64,000 nucleotides of DNA from Selenomonas bovis DSM 23594 (GCF_000381005.1 NZ_KB908386.1:3450-67449); one strand, 5' to 3'; shown: positions 25,877-34,431, counted from the stretch's first letter. The notes: generated by a model from the letters alone, not told the origin. Program-made: numbers and translations.

Positions 25877-26056
25877 ATGACACGCGAAGTCATGCTCGAC
25901 GCCCTCGAACACGACTACAACGACCTCATGAACCTCGGCGAAATCTACGGCGCCCGCGGCGTAGAGGCAGCCATCGACACCATCCACCTCTACGAGAAAG
26001 CCCTCGAGCTCGCCTACGCCAAGACTACCGACTACGGTGAGGAAAGCGAGCACTAA
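25877..26056 (+). CDS. Small acidic hypothetical protein, 59 aa
   Basis: Encodes MTREVMLDALEHDYNDLMN ... YGEESEH. The first ATG spans the junction between the truncated repeat and unique sequence, so the original upstream part may have been replaced; an internal ATG at 25892 is an alternative. No ribosome binding site fits. A perfect 22-bp hairpin terminator follows 12 bases after the stop, which argues for a real transcription unit. No recognised domain. Confidence 0.4.
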   Translation: MTREVMLDALEHDYNDLMNLGEIYGARGVEAAIDTIHLYEKALELAYAKTTDYGEESEH

Positions 26057-26068
26057 TTACAACTTTCG

Positions 26069-26118
26069 AAACACAATCGAGGGGACGATTACAGAAAATC
26101 GTCCCCTCGATTGTGTTT
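26069..26118. terminator. Perfect 22-bp hairpin terminator
   Basis: AAACACAATCGAGGGGACGA-TT, loop ACAGAA, exact inverted copy ending ATTGTGTTT. Symmetric A/T tails allow termination in both directions. Confidence 0.8.
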
Positions 26119-26369
26119 GTCGAAAACCACTTTCAAGATTTCTCACGCGATAACGGCATAGGCAGACCTACTGTCCAAGCCCCTGTCACCCTGGACCAGC
26201 AAAAAATCCAGAAAAGAAAAAAGGCATACAGGCCACCCTTGTCGAAACAAGCAACGTACAAGCATCCATTCCACGGATATCGTGCGCCCGTCCCGGGATA
26301 CTTCCCGCCGATTACTCCGTGCCCCGATTATCATAACAACATATCGTCAAGAAAGAAGGCTGCTCTAGA
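26119..26369. other. Intergenic upstream of the Sau3AI-like gene, no gene
   Basis: AT-richer stretch with no supported ORF. A TATCAT -10-like hexamer lies at about 26329, but no clear -35 accompanies it. Confidence 0.5.
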
Positions 26370-27827
26370 ATGCGCGAAGATTTATATGACAAGACAAGTC
26401 CGACGGATATAGAGGCATACGGCAAGAAGATGATTGGAAAAACTATGCGGCAGATATATAAGTCACGCATTGACAAGGAACTAATCCACGACAAGCAAGA
26501 GGGCTATCTATCCTCCCATGAGGACAAGAACTACAAGGGCGGCATCGGCAACCTGATAGAGGAGTGCTGGTTCGGATATGCGGCCAATTCGGATGCTCAG
26601 GCAGATTTCTCCGATGCAGGCGTCGAACTGAAGGTCACGCCGTATATGAAGACCAGCCATGGATTCCGTGCCAAAGAGCGCCTCGTACTGACGATGATCA
26701 ACTATATGGAAATCGTCAAAGAACGCGATTTCGAACACAGCCACCTGTGGGAGAAAGCGCAGCTCATCCTGCTGGTATGGTACCTGCATGCAAAGGGTAT
26801 CAGCGATATGGACAGCACGGTGGATTTCGTACAGCTCTTCACACCTCCACCAGAGGATCTCGCAATCATACGCAGCGATTATCAGAAAATCATCACAAAA
26901 ATCAAGGCCGGCAAAGCCCACGAACTCTCAGAAGGTGACACTTTGTATCTGGGTGCCTGCACGAAAAGCTCTAATTCCAAGGTGAGGCGTCAGCAGCCGT
27001 TCAGCGATACAGAGGCAAAGCCCCGTGCGTTCTCCTTCAAAAACAGCTATATGACCTATATACTCCTGCACTATATCATGCCCGGGAAACAGACATACGA
27101 ACCGATTGTCAAGGAAGGTCAGCACATCGCCAACTTCGAAAGATATGTCACTGATAGGATTGCCAGGTATCGGGGGGCCAGCATTTCTAATCTAGCTGCC
27201 CATTTCCAAATTGCCTCACACGCCAAGAATATTCCGGCGATGCTGGCTTTCCGTATCCTCGGTGTGACAGGGAACAACTGCGAGGAATTCGAAAAAGCAG
27301 GCATCGCCGTCAAGACCATCCGCATCCAAAGGAATGGCCGTATCAGAGAGAACATGTCATTCCCGTCAATAAACTATCGAGAACTTGCCAGGGAGAATTG
27401 GGAGGATTGCACATTCGGAAACTATCTGCGTAATACGAGATTCTTCTTCGTAATATACCACGAGGATTCGGATGGGGAATATCGTCTGCAAGGAGGGCTG
27501 TTCTGGAATATGCCAGCCAAAGACCTGGAAGGCGATGTGCGCGCGGTGTGGCAGGAAACCCACGACATCATCAGTAGGGGGCAACTGTCACTGACGTGCA
27601 GCAGGAACGGCACGATCATCAACAACCTGCCGAAAAAAGCAAACCATCCGATATCTCACGTCCGGCCCCATGCCAGGACCCGCGATGATACCTCCCCTTT
27701 GCCCGAAGGAACGCATATCCATATAGGAAAAGGCGTCGCCTGGAGCAATCCGGATGCTTATACAAAACATTGCTTCTGGCTCAACAACAACTACATCCTG
27801 AGACAAATCAAGCAGGCGGGAAACTGA
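26370..27827 (+). CDS. Sau3AI-family type II restriction endonuclease (GATC-type)
   Basis: 485 aa, close to Sau3AI length. The N-terminal MutH-like catalytic domain has IGNLIEECWFG, then DAGVELKVTPY, which supplies the D...ExK metal-binding residues near 82-93. The C-terminal half corresponds to the second, allosteric MutH-like domain of Sau3AI. Such enzymes cut unmethylated GATC sequences in incoming DNA. The m5C methyltransferase gene follows convergently and vsr beyond it, making a complete restriction-modification unit. GATC specificity is inferred from the family. Confidence 0.88.
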   Translation: MREDLYDKTSPTDIEAYGKKMIGKTMRQIYKSRIDKELIHDKQEGYLSSHEDKNYKGGIGNLIEECWFGYAANSDAQADFSDAGVELKVTPYMKTSHGFRAKERLVLTMINYMEIVKERDFEHSHLWEKAQLILLVWYLHAKGISDMDSTVDFVQLFTPPPEDLAIIRSDYQKIITKIKAGKAHELSEGDTLYLGACTKSSNSKVRRQQPFSDTEAKPRAFSFKNSYMTYILLHYIMPGKQTYEPIVKEGQHIANFERYVTDRIARYRGASISNLAAHFQIASHAKNIPAMLAFRILGVTGNNCEEFEKAGIAVKTIRIQRNGRIRENMSFPSINYRELARENWEDCTFGNYLRNTRFFFVIYHEDSDGEYRLQGGLFWNMPAKDLEGDVRAVWQETHDIISRGQLSLTCSRNGTIINNLPKKANHPISHVRPHARTRDDTSPLPEGTHIHIGKGVAWSNPDAYTKHCFWLNNNYILRQIKQAGN

Positions 27828-28044
27828 TAGCTGCGAAATCTCCAGCAGTCACCGGAGCAGCCAGATAGCCCGCAACATGTGGAGCATACACAAAAAAACA
27901 AGACCTGTCTGCAGCCTTGTCTTACTGTGTAAATCCCCAAGAACGCAAGCCGCAGGCGCAGCGTGATTGGTTGGATTTACTGTAAGGGCGATGCGCAATG
28001 TCCACGAAGTGGACGTTTGTGCATGTTGCTTTGTGTATAGGAAG
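27828..28044. other. Intergenic between convergent R-M genes; carries a reverse ~95-bp repeat
   Basis: 27929-28022 is the minus-strand copy of the dispersed repeat (GTAAATCCCCAAGAACGCAA ... CCACGAAGTGGACGTTTGTG). With the forward copies at 25723-25876 it flanks the endonuclease gene and the 59-aa ORF as inverted repeats. No gene. Confidence 0.75.
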
Positions 28045-29244
28045 TCATTCTTGTTCTACAATCTCGGCAAGCAGCCTGCCCATCCGGGTGATGCAGCCGA
28101 CGACCAGAGCATTTCCCATACAGAAATATTGGAAACGATCCGTCATCCCTGTATCAGTCCAATGCTCAGGGAATCCTTGTATCTTGTTCGTTTCATTCGG
28201 AGTAAGCAGACGATACCGCCCTGTATCGAGATCGCGGACCACATGTGTACTGCGGTTCGTCGTTCCCTCGCTGGTGAGCATGGTCCGGGCCGGCCGATCC
28301 ACAGGGTCCGGATAAGCAATCGGCCCCTCCGAGAACGTATATTTATGACCGTTCCTCGCTGTTCTCTCGATATGCTTGGCACCTTTGAGGTATTTGAATT
28401 TCTCCAAGGATGTATCGTCAAGATAATACTTTTCATCGACACCGTGGTCCATGATATCTCTCAGCAACACATGCGGCCCGTGGTAATCCGGCTCCGCCTT
28501 CGCTGTGAACAGCATGCCGTCTGTCATATAACCAGCCGTATCGAACGCGAAGCCGAACGCATCAGATATTGCCAACAAGTCTTGCGTGCCAAGTTCGCCC
28601 TGATGCAACGCCCCGCACGGCGCAATCGGAAACACCTGCGCGAAGAAGCCATCCTGATGGATGACCCTGTCTGCGGAAGCACCATGCATGTACCGCCCAT
28701 AGACCGTATCATTCCGATAGGCAAAGATGAACGTGCGGCGGCGGCGCTGCACGAACCCATAGTCCGCGGCGTTGACAACGCGCCATTCGACACTGTATCC
28801 TAATGCCCAGAATGATGCCAGGATGATACCGAAATCGCGCCCCCGTTGCTTGCCCGGCGACTTGAGAAGCCTGTCGACATTCTCCAGCAGTACGAACGGC
28901 GGATGTTTCGCAATCAATACACCCCGTATCTGCCACCACAGCACGCCCTTCTTGCCCTCGATTCCCTTCGCTCCGGTACGGGCCACCGAGTAGTCCTGGC
29001 AAGGAAATCCGCCAACCAGCAAGGTATGATCCGGGATGCTTGCCTTGTCGACGGTGCCTATATCCTCATTGACATAGATATCCTTCTTGCCGAAATGAGC
29101 GCAGTAGCAGTCGAATGCGTCCTGGCGCCTCCTGCTCGGTTCCCACTGGTTCGCCCATACAGTATCCCAGTTTGCATCGGCGGCCTCGAGCCCGACGCGG
29201 AAACCTCCGACTCCCGCAAATAGCTCGCATACCGTCTTATCCAT
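28045..29244 (-). CDS. DNA (cytosine-5-)-methyltransferase
   Basis: 399 aa with all core m5C motifs: I FAGVGGFRVGLE, IV GGFPCQDYSVA (catalytic Cys), VI ENVDRLL, VIII QRRRRTF, IX RPARTMLTSEGTTNRSTH and X MGNALVVG. The target-recognition region is ~195-310. It methylates cytosine at the position 5, protecting the host from the convergent Sau3AI-like enzyme, probably at GATC. The promoter contains GATC in its -35 element. It is homologous to the broken copy at 16672-17283. Confidence 0.95.
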   Translation of the reverse strand: MDKTVCELFAGVGGFRVGLEAADANWDTVWANQWEPSRRRQDAFDCYCAHFGKKDIYVNEDIGTVDKASIPDHTLLVGGFPCQDYSVARTGAKGIEGKKGVLWWQIRGVLIAKHPPFVLLENVDRLLKSPGKQRGRDFGIILASFWALGYSVEWRVVNAADYGFVQRRRRTFIFAYRNDTVYGRYMHGASADRVIHQDGFFAQVFPIAPCGALHQGELGTQDLLAISDAFGFAFDTAGYMTDGMLFTAKAEPDYHGPHVLLRDIMDHGVDEKYYLDDTSLEKFKYLKGAKHIERTARNGHKYTFSEGPIAYPDPVDRPARTMLTSEGTTNRSTHVVRDLDTGRYRLLTPNETNKIQGFPEHWTDTGMTDRFQYFCMGNALVVGCITRMGRLLAEIVEQE

Positions 29245-29283
29245 ATATGGGGCCTCCCTTCCCTCGCTCTTTTCACGGATCTC

Positions 29284-29312
29284 ATTATAACACGAACGCC
29301 ATCATCGATCAA
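29284..29312 (-). promoter_or_regulatory. Methyltransferase promoter containing GATC sites
   Basis: Minus strand TTGATC (29307-29312), 17-bp spacer, TATAAT (29284-29289). GATC occurs in the -35 (29307-29310) and also at 29278-29281 and 29329-29332. Confidence 0.75.
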
Positions 29313-29406
29313 GGTCGAATTCCCAAAAGATCTGACCGCAATCAAATGTCCCCGGATAATCAGACCTGCGGTATCTGATACATCTTCCTGAAAGGAGGTG
29401 ACGCCT

Positions 29407-29817
29407 TTGGACGTGCTCACGAAAGAACAGCGCCGGAAAGCCATGTCCCGCAACCGTGCCAAAGACACACGACCGGAAGTGCGTCTTCGCAAGGCGCTCT
29501 ACCACCAACGGCTCCGGTACCGCAAGAATTACCGCAAACTCCCCGGAACGCCGGATATCGCCCTGACCAGGCAGAAGATAGCAATCTTCGTCGACGGTGA
29601 CTTCTGGCATGCCAGAGGGCACGAGACGCACCCGGGAGAGCAGGTCACTACCAACAAAGAATACTGGGTCAAGCACCTATCCCGCAATGTCGAGCGCGAC
29701 CGCGAAGTGACCGACACCCTGACCGAACAAGGCTGGCTCGTGCTCCGATTCTGGGAGTCCGACATCAAGCGCAATCTCGAGGCCTGTGTGAATACCATCT
29801 TGGCCTATGCGCGCTGA
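29407..29817 (+). CDS. vsr: Very short patch repair endonuclease Vsr
   Basis: 136 aa from the TTG at 29407, which has AAAGGAGG at proper spacing; the in-frame GTG at 29398 would overlap that site. Vsr motifs: MSRNRAKDTRPEVRLRKALY, LPGTPDIAL (active-site Asp), FVDGDFWHARG and GWLVLRFWESD. It nicks beside T:G mismatches left by deamination of 5-methylcytosine, correcting mutations caused by the adjacent methyltransferase, from which it diverges. Confidence 0.95.
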   Translation: MDVLTKEQRRKAMSRNRAKDTRPEVRLRKALYHQRLRYRKNYRKLPGTPDIALTRQKIAIFVDGDFWHARGHETHPGEQVTTNKEYWVKHLSRNVERDREVTDTLTEQGWLVLRFWESDIKRNLEACVNTILAYAR

Positions 29818-29930
29818 CCATAGGAAACCACACTCTCCAGGCGACGAACCAGCTCGTCTCCGAGTGAAGCTCCCCCAGAGCTGGCCCCGCGATGCACCCG
29901 ATGCCAGCGGCGCGCCAACGCGAGGTCGCC

Positions 29931-30308
29931 TCAGAGCGAGCGCACGCCCATCGCGTGCAGCAGCCAGCGGCGCAGGACGTGGACGTGGTTCTGCTCCGTG
30001 TTCTTCGCGGCGTAGAGCAGCGTGACGTTGTCCTCCTCGAGCCAGCGGCGGCATTCCTGCGCGAAGGCGTGGGCCGGCGCGCTGGCCTCGAGCTCGTCGA
30101 GGTAGGTGGCCGCGAAGCCCTCGAAGGGGAGTTCTCCCGCGTGGTAGAGCTTCCGCAGCTCCGCGGACGGCGTGATTTCCTTCGGCCAGGCGGCGAGTGC
30201 CGCCTGGTCTTTTTTCACACCGCGCGGCCAGAGGCGGTCGACGAGGACGCGCTGGCCGTCGTCCGGAGCGATGTCATCATAGATGCGTTTCATGCGCAGT
30301 TCGTACAT
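29931..30308 (-). CDS. DUF488 (YeaO-like) family protein
   Basis: 125 aa. KRIYD, VLVDRLWPRGVKK and LLYAAKNTEQNHVHVLR are the DUF488 signatures; family length fits. Biochemical role unknown. Two ATGs five codons apart are possible starts. A stand-alone gene next to the R-M module. Confidence 0.85.
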   Translation of the reverse strand: MYELRMKRIYDDIAPDDGQRVLVDRLWPRGVKKDQAALAAWPKEITPSAELRKLYHAGELPFEGFAATYLDELEASAPAHAFAQECRRWLEEDNVTLLYAAKNTEQNHVHVLRRWLLHAMGVRSL

Positions 30309-30449
30309 AGAGGATGCTTCCTTTCTTATTCTGGGCTGCTACTTCCTTCAGCGCTTCTAAAAACTGACAGGCCCTGCGGCAGGCGCGGGCGGTGCCTGGG
30401 CCGCGGCTGCGCCTCATGAGATAACACACATTCCCCGCAGGCGTCTTGC

Positions 30450-31214
30450 TCAGCCGTCCTGCCTGTCAGCCCAGTAGGCGCGCAGGAGACTGAGGACGAA
30501 GGCCTGGCAGGCGGGGCCTGTGCCGAGGTCCCACGGATCCTGATTCTTCAGGATGCTGTTGGAGATGATGCGCACGTCGAGGAAGGGCACGCCGAAGGAC
30601 TGCGCAATCTGCGCGACGGCGTCGCCCTCCATCTCCTCGCAGGCCGTGCCGTAGAAATCGTGCAGGAAGCGCACGCGGTCGACGGCGCAGTTCCAGCTGT
30701 CCGAGGTGCCGATGGTGCCGGTCACGACGCGCCCCCGGCGGTAGCTCGCTGCCGCCGCCTGCGCGGCGGCGAGCAGCGCCGCGTCCGCCGCGTGATAGAC
30801 CTCCTGCGTGAACTTCCCGGCCTGCGCGTCCCAGGCGAAGACGCCGAGCTGCTTGAGCTCCTCCATCGGCGCGCCCGCGCCCGCCGCGCGGTAGCGGGAC
30901 TGCCAGGCCGACTCGTTGACGGTGCGCGCGCCGAGCACGATGTCGTAGACCGCAAGCGCCGGATCATGCGCGCCTGCCGTGCCCTGGCTGATGATGGCCG
31001 CGGGCTGGTAGCGCTCGATAGCGAGCGCCGCGAGCGCCGCCGCGTTCGCCATGCCCCACTGCGTCTCGCTCACGACGACGGGATGGCCGTCCACGAGGCC
31101 GCGCACGCAGCGCCAGGGGCCGAACGGCTCCTCCTGCGCCTCCGTCATCTGCTCGATGAGATCGGCGGTCTCCACCTCCATCGCACCTTGGATGACGACG
31201 GGCTGTTCCTTCAT
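30450..31214 (-). CDS. MTA/SAH nucleosidase-like protein with altered catalytic residue
   Basis: 254 aa from the ATG at 31214 (GGGAGG upstream), shorter than the open frame. Nucleoside phosphorylase fold: QGAMEVE (Glu13 equals the E. coli MTAN Glu12), ISQGTAGA, EEMEGDAVAQ, then DVRIISNS. In E. coli MTAN the Met-Glu pair is followed 23 residues later by the catalytic Asp197 (SD); here the same position is Asn219 (SN). So the fold and nucleoside site are kept but the general acid is changed. It may act on a different nucleoside or be slow; experimental question. Confidence 0.8.
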   Translation of the reverse strand: MKEQPVVIQGAMEVETADLIEQMTEAQEEPFGPWRCVRGLVDGHPVVVSETQWGMANAAALAALAIERYQPAAIISQGTAGAHDPALAVYDIVLGARTVNESAWQSRYRAAGAGAPMEELKQLGVFAWDAQAGKFTQEVYHAADAALLAAAQAAAASYRRGRVVTGTIGTSDSWNCAVDRVRFLHDFYGTACEEMEGDAVAQIAQSFGVPFLDVRIISNSILKNQDPWDLGTGPACQAFVLSLLRAYWADRQDG

Positions 31215-31383
31215 CGCTGATTCCTCCCTTTCGCAAATGCCCTCCGCGTACTGCACGGCACGGCATGTTTCTTTTTTGATTATACGTTCCAGCTGCATGA
31301 GTTGCAAGGTGCGTAGTTGCGTTACATCTGTCTGAAATCAGAAGATTTTTTTTGCTCCTATCGGTAAAAAAATAATTCAGCTA

Positions 31384-31412
31384 TTGATTTTCATTCTCAT
31401 CTATGCTATATT
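31384..31412 (+). promoter_or_regulatory. Sigma-70 promoter of a candidate small RNA
   Basis: TTGATT (31384-31389), 17-bp spacer, TATATT (31407-31412). Confidence 0.7.
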
Positions 31413-31418
31413 ATATCC

Positions 31419-31536
31419 AGGCTTTCGTTAGAGGATGTTGTTCCCATCGTCGCACGGGGCAGCGCCCTCGAAGCTCTCCTACTAATATAATACACAGCGA
31501 AAAACCAGGCATCTGCTCAATGCCTGGTTTTTCGTC
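31419..31536 (+). ncRNA. Candidate ~118-nt small RNA or leader, family not recognised
   Basis: Lies between a good promoter and a perfect 15-bp terminator hairpin (CGAAAAACCAGGCAT, loop CTGCTCA, ATGCCTGGTTTTTCG at 31498-31534). It contains no credible ORF. Internal pairings include TTAG-AGGA with TCCT-A-CTAA enclosing GGGGCAGCGCCC. It could be a trans-acting RNA or a premature-termination leader for korDABC, which starts 190 bases further on. It does not resemble 6S, SRP, tmRNA or a riboswitch that I know. Confidence 0.55.
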
Positions 31537-31723
31537 GTTTCGCGCAAGGTCAATCATCGTCAGGCAAACTACACAAGGTTCCTGCCTGTGTGCGATAAAT
31601 TTACAAAATGACTGGATTTTTATACAGCGTTCTGCTATGATGTAAAAAGTATCGCCCATAAGGTATACAAGATATAAAATTCTTTTATATAACCATTGTG
31701 TAGCATTTCTAGGAGGGAATGGT
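31537..31723 (+). other. korDABC upstream region
   Basis: AT-rich, no gene. A TATGAT -10-like hexamer at about 31635 with a weak -35 (TGGATT) may be the kor promoter. AGGAGGG lies just before the korD ATG. Confidence 0.4.
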
Positions 31724-31930
31724 ATGAAGTCTGACATCACCATCAAGATGGCCAGATGCAAGGGCTGCGGGATCTGCGTGGCGTTCTGCCCGAAGCAGGT
31801 GCTCGCACTCGACGAGCTCGGCAAGGTGCACGTCGTAAAGGGAGATGACTGCATTGCCTGCGGCCAGTGCGAGCTGCGCTGCCCGGACTATGCGATTTTC
31901 GTTGATAAAGCAGGGGAGGCGGCAAAATGA
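31724..31930 (+). CDS. korD: 2-oxoacid:ferredoxin oxidoreductase, delta (ferredoxin) subunit
   Basis: 68 aa with two 4Fe-4S binding sets, CKGCGICVAFCP and CIACGQCELRCP. It passes electrons from the catalytic subunits to ferredoxin. Ends in an ATGA overlap with korA. Confidence 0.93.
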   Translation: MKSDITIKMARCKGCGICVAFCPKQVLALDELGKVHVVKGDDCIACGQCELRCPDYAIFVDKAGEAAK

Positions 31931-33066
31931 GCAAGGCAAGACTGATGCAGGGCAACGAGGCCTGCGCGGAGGGCGCGATTGCCGCGGGCGTGAATTTCTT
32001 CGCGGGCTATCCGATCACGCCGTCGACGGAGATTGCCGAGACGATGGCGAAGCTCCTGCCGAAGACGGGCGGCAAGTTCGTGCAGATGGAGGACGAGATC
32101 GCGAGCATGGGCGCCATCCTCGGCGCCTCGCTCGCGGGCGCGAAGGCGATGGACGCGACGAGCGGCCCGGGCTTCTCGCTGAAGCAGGAGCTCATCGGCT
32201 ATGCGGCCTGCGCCGAGATCCCCTGCGTGCTCGTCGATGTGCAGCGCGTCGGCCCCTCGACGGGCCAGCCGACCGCGCCCTCCCAGGCAGATGTGATGCA
32301 GGCGCGCTGGGGCACGCACGGCGACCATCCCATCATCGCGCTCGCGCCGTGGAGCGTGCGCGAGACGTATGACGTGACGGTCATGGCCGTGAACTACGCG
32401 GAGCGGTTCCGCACGCCGGTCATCCTGCTCATGGACGAGGTCGTCGGCCATCTGCGCGAGAAGGTCGTGCTCCCCGACCATGTGGACGTCTACCCGCGCC
32501 GCCAACCGAAGAAGACGCGTGCCGAGGGCTATGAGCCGTTCACGCCGGACGAGGATCTCGTACCGAACGTCGCGGATTTCGGCAAGGGCTACCACATCCA
32601 TGTGACGGGCCTCATCCATGACGACACGGGCTTCCCCGTCGGCAGCCCGGCCATCACGGAGCAGTCCATCCGCCGCCTCCACGAGAAGATCGACCGCGCA
32701 GGCGAAGAGATCATCCACACGGAATGCTCGTTCATGGACGACGCGGAGTACGCCGTCGTCGCGTTCGGCGGCACGGCGCGCACGGCCTACGAGGCAGTGC
32801 GGGCGGCGCGCGCGCGCGGCGAGAAGGTCGGCCTCGTGCGCCTCATCACCATCTGGCCGTTCGCGGACAAAGCCATCGCGGCGCTCGCGCAGAAGGTCAA
32901 GGGCATCCTCGTCGCGGAGATGAACTACGGCCAGGTCGTCGGCGAGGTGCGCCGCGCGGCCGCGGGCGCCTGCCCCGTCGAGCTCTGCGGCAAGTACAAC
33001 ATGCAGGCGTTCGAGCCGCAGGAAATCGAGACGGCCATCGACCAGTTCATCGCTGGCTTGAAGTAA
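31927..33066 (+). CDS. korA: 2-oxoacid (probably 2-oxoglutarate):ferredoxin oxidoreductase, alpha subunit
   Basis: 379 aa. GNEACAEGAIAAGVNFFAGY and PITPSTEIAE are the alpha-subunit N-terminal signature; SGPGFSLKQE and QRVGPSTGQPT follow. With KorB it forms the thiamine-diphosphate active site that oxidatively decarboxylates 2-oxoglutarate with CoA, giving succinyl-CoA, CO2 and reduced ferredoxin, or works in reverse. Subunit sizes and D-A-B-C order fit Kor better than pyruvate or indolepyruvate enzymes; the 2-oxoglutarate assignment is by family. Confidence 0.9.
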   Translation: MSKARLMQGNEACAEGAIAAGVNFFAGYPITPSTEIAETMAKLLPKTGGKFVQMEDEIASMGAILGASLAGAKAMDATSGPGFSLKQELIGYAACAEIPCVLVDVQRVGPSTGQPTAPSQADVMQARWGTHGDHPIIALAPWSVRETYDVTVMAVNYAERFRTPVILLMDEVVGHLREKVVLPDHVDVYPRRQPKKTRAEGYEPFTPDEDLVPNVADFGKGYHIHVTGLIHDDTGFPVGSPAITEQSIRRLHEKIDRAGEEIIHTECSFMDDAEYAVVAFGGTARTAYEAVRAARARGEKVGLVRLITIWPFADKAIAALAQKVKGILVAEMNYGQVVGEVRRAAAGACPVELCGKYNMQAFEPQEIETAIDQFIAGLK

Positions 33067-33079
33067 GGGAGGAATCATC

Positions 33080-33901
33080 ATGGAAAGAAGCTACGAGAAA
33101 TATTTCCGCCAGAACCGCCTCCCGCACCTCTGGTGCCCCGGCTGCGGCAACGGCATCGCCATGAAGGCCATCGTCGAGGCCATCGAGAAGAAAGGCCTCT
33201 CGCAGGACAACACGGTCATCGTCTCCGGCATCGGCTGCTCCTCACGCGCGTCCGGCTACATGGACTTCGACACGCTCCACACGGCGCACGGCCGCGCCAT
33301 CCCGTTCGCGACGGGCATCAAGCTCGCGAACCCGGAGCTCAACGTCGTCGTCATCACGGGCGACGGCGACTGCACCGCCATCGGCGGCAACCATTTCATC
33401 CACGGCTGCCGCAGGAACGTCGACCTCACGGTCGTCCTCTTCAACAACAACATCTACGGCATGACCGGCGGCCAGGCCTCGCCGATGACGCCACTCGGCA
33501 AAAAGGCGACGACGGCGCCCTACGGCTCCATCGATCGCCCATTCGACGCCTGCGGCCTCGCCGAGGCTGCAGGTGCGACCTACGTCGCCCGCTCGACCGC
33601 ATACCACGAGAAGCACCTCGTCGACATGATCGCAGGCGGCTTCGACAACAAGGGATTCTCCTTCATCGAGGCGATGGTCCAGTGCCCGACGGCCTACGGC
33701 CGCAAGAACAAGATGGGCAGCCCCGCGAACATGCTGAAATGGATGCGTGACAACGCCGTGATGAAAGCCGCCTGGGACAAGCTCCCCGACGACAAGAAGA
33801 CCGGCGAGAAATTCCCCATCGGCCTCTTCTACCAGACGACCGCCACGGACTACGACACGGCCTACGATGAGGTCATCGAGAGAGCAGGAGGTGCGAAATG
33901 A
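33080..33901 (+). CDS. korB: 2-oxoacid:ferredoxin oxidoreductase, beta subunit
   Basis: 273 aa. The thiamine diphosphate motif runs from GDGDCTAIGGNH to FNNNIYG; WCPGCGNG and GIGCSS carry the conserved cysteines of this subunit. Start has GGGAGG upstream; its stop overlaps the korC start (ATGA). Confidence 0.93.
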   Translation: MERSYEKYFRQNRLPHLWCPGCGNGIAMKAIVEAIEKKGLSQDNTVIVSGIGCSSRASGYMDFDTLHTAHGRAIPFATGIKLANPELNVVVITGDGDCTAIGGNHFIHGCRRNVDLTVVLFNNNIYGMTGGQASPMTPLGKKATTAPYGSIDRPFDACGLAEAAGATYVARSTAYHEKHLVDMIAGGFDNKGFSFIEAMVQCPTAYGRKNKMGSPANMLKWMRDNAVMKAAWDKLPDDKKTGEKFPIGLFYQTTATDYDTAYDEVIERAGGAK

Positions 33902-34428
33902 GAAAGCAGCTTAGATTCTCAGGCTCCGGCGGCCAGGGCGTCATCACCGCCGCCATCATCTTCGCCGAGGCGGCCGTCGCCGAGGGCAAGGAGGCCGTCC
34001 AGTCCCAGTCCTACGGCCCGGAGGCGCGCGGCGGCGCGTCGAAGGCCGAGGTCATCATCGACGACGCGCCCATCTACCATCCGCACGTCGAGGTACCGGA
34101 TCTCGTGCTCGCCATGACGCAGAAGGCCGCGGACAAATACTACAAGGATCTGAACCCCGACGGCCTGCTCGTCCTCGACGAGGAGCTCGTGCCCGAGGTG
34201 CCGGACTTCCCGCACGTCGTGCGCGTGCCCATCACGAAGCTCGCCATCGAGGAAGTCGGCCGCCCGCTCTTCGCGAACATCGTCGCGCTCGGCGCGCTCG
34301 TCCACCTCACGGGCCTCGTCTCGTTTGACACCATCAAGGCATCCGTCGCCCACCGCGTGCCGCCCCACACTGTCGAGCAGAACATGAAAGCCCTGCAGGT
34401 CGGCTGGGACGCCGTCGAAGGGAAATAA
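33898..34428 (+). CDS. korC: 2-oxoacid:ferredoxin oxidoreductase, gamma subunit
   Basis: 176 aa. FSGSGGQGVITAAIIFAEAA and QSYGPEARGGASKAEV are the gamma-domain signature; this subunit takes part in CoA binding and assembly. Last gene of korDABC, followed by a strong terminator. Confidence 0.93.
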   Translation: MRKQLRFSGSGGQGVITAAIIFAEAAVAEGKEAVQSQSYGPEARGGASKAEVIIDDAPIYHPHVEVPDLVLAMTQKAADKYYKDLNPDGLLVLDEELVPEVPDFPHVVRVPITKLAIEEVGRPLFANIVALGALVHLTGLVSFDTIKASVAHRVPPHTVEQNMKALQVGWDAVEGK

Positions 34429-34431
34429 AAG

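Noticed and set aside
31419-31536. 6S RNA, SRP RNA or tmRNA
   Set aside because: Length and conserved sequence elements do not fit any of them.
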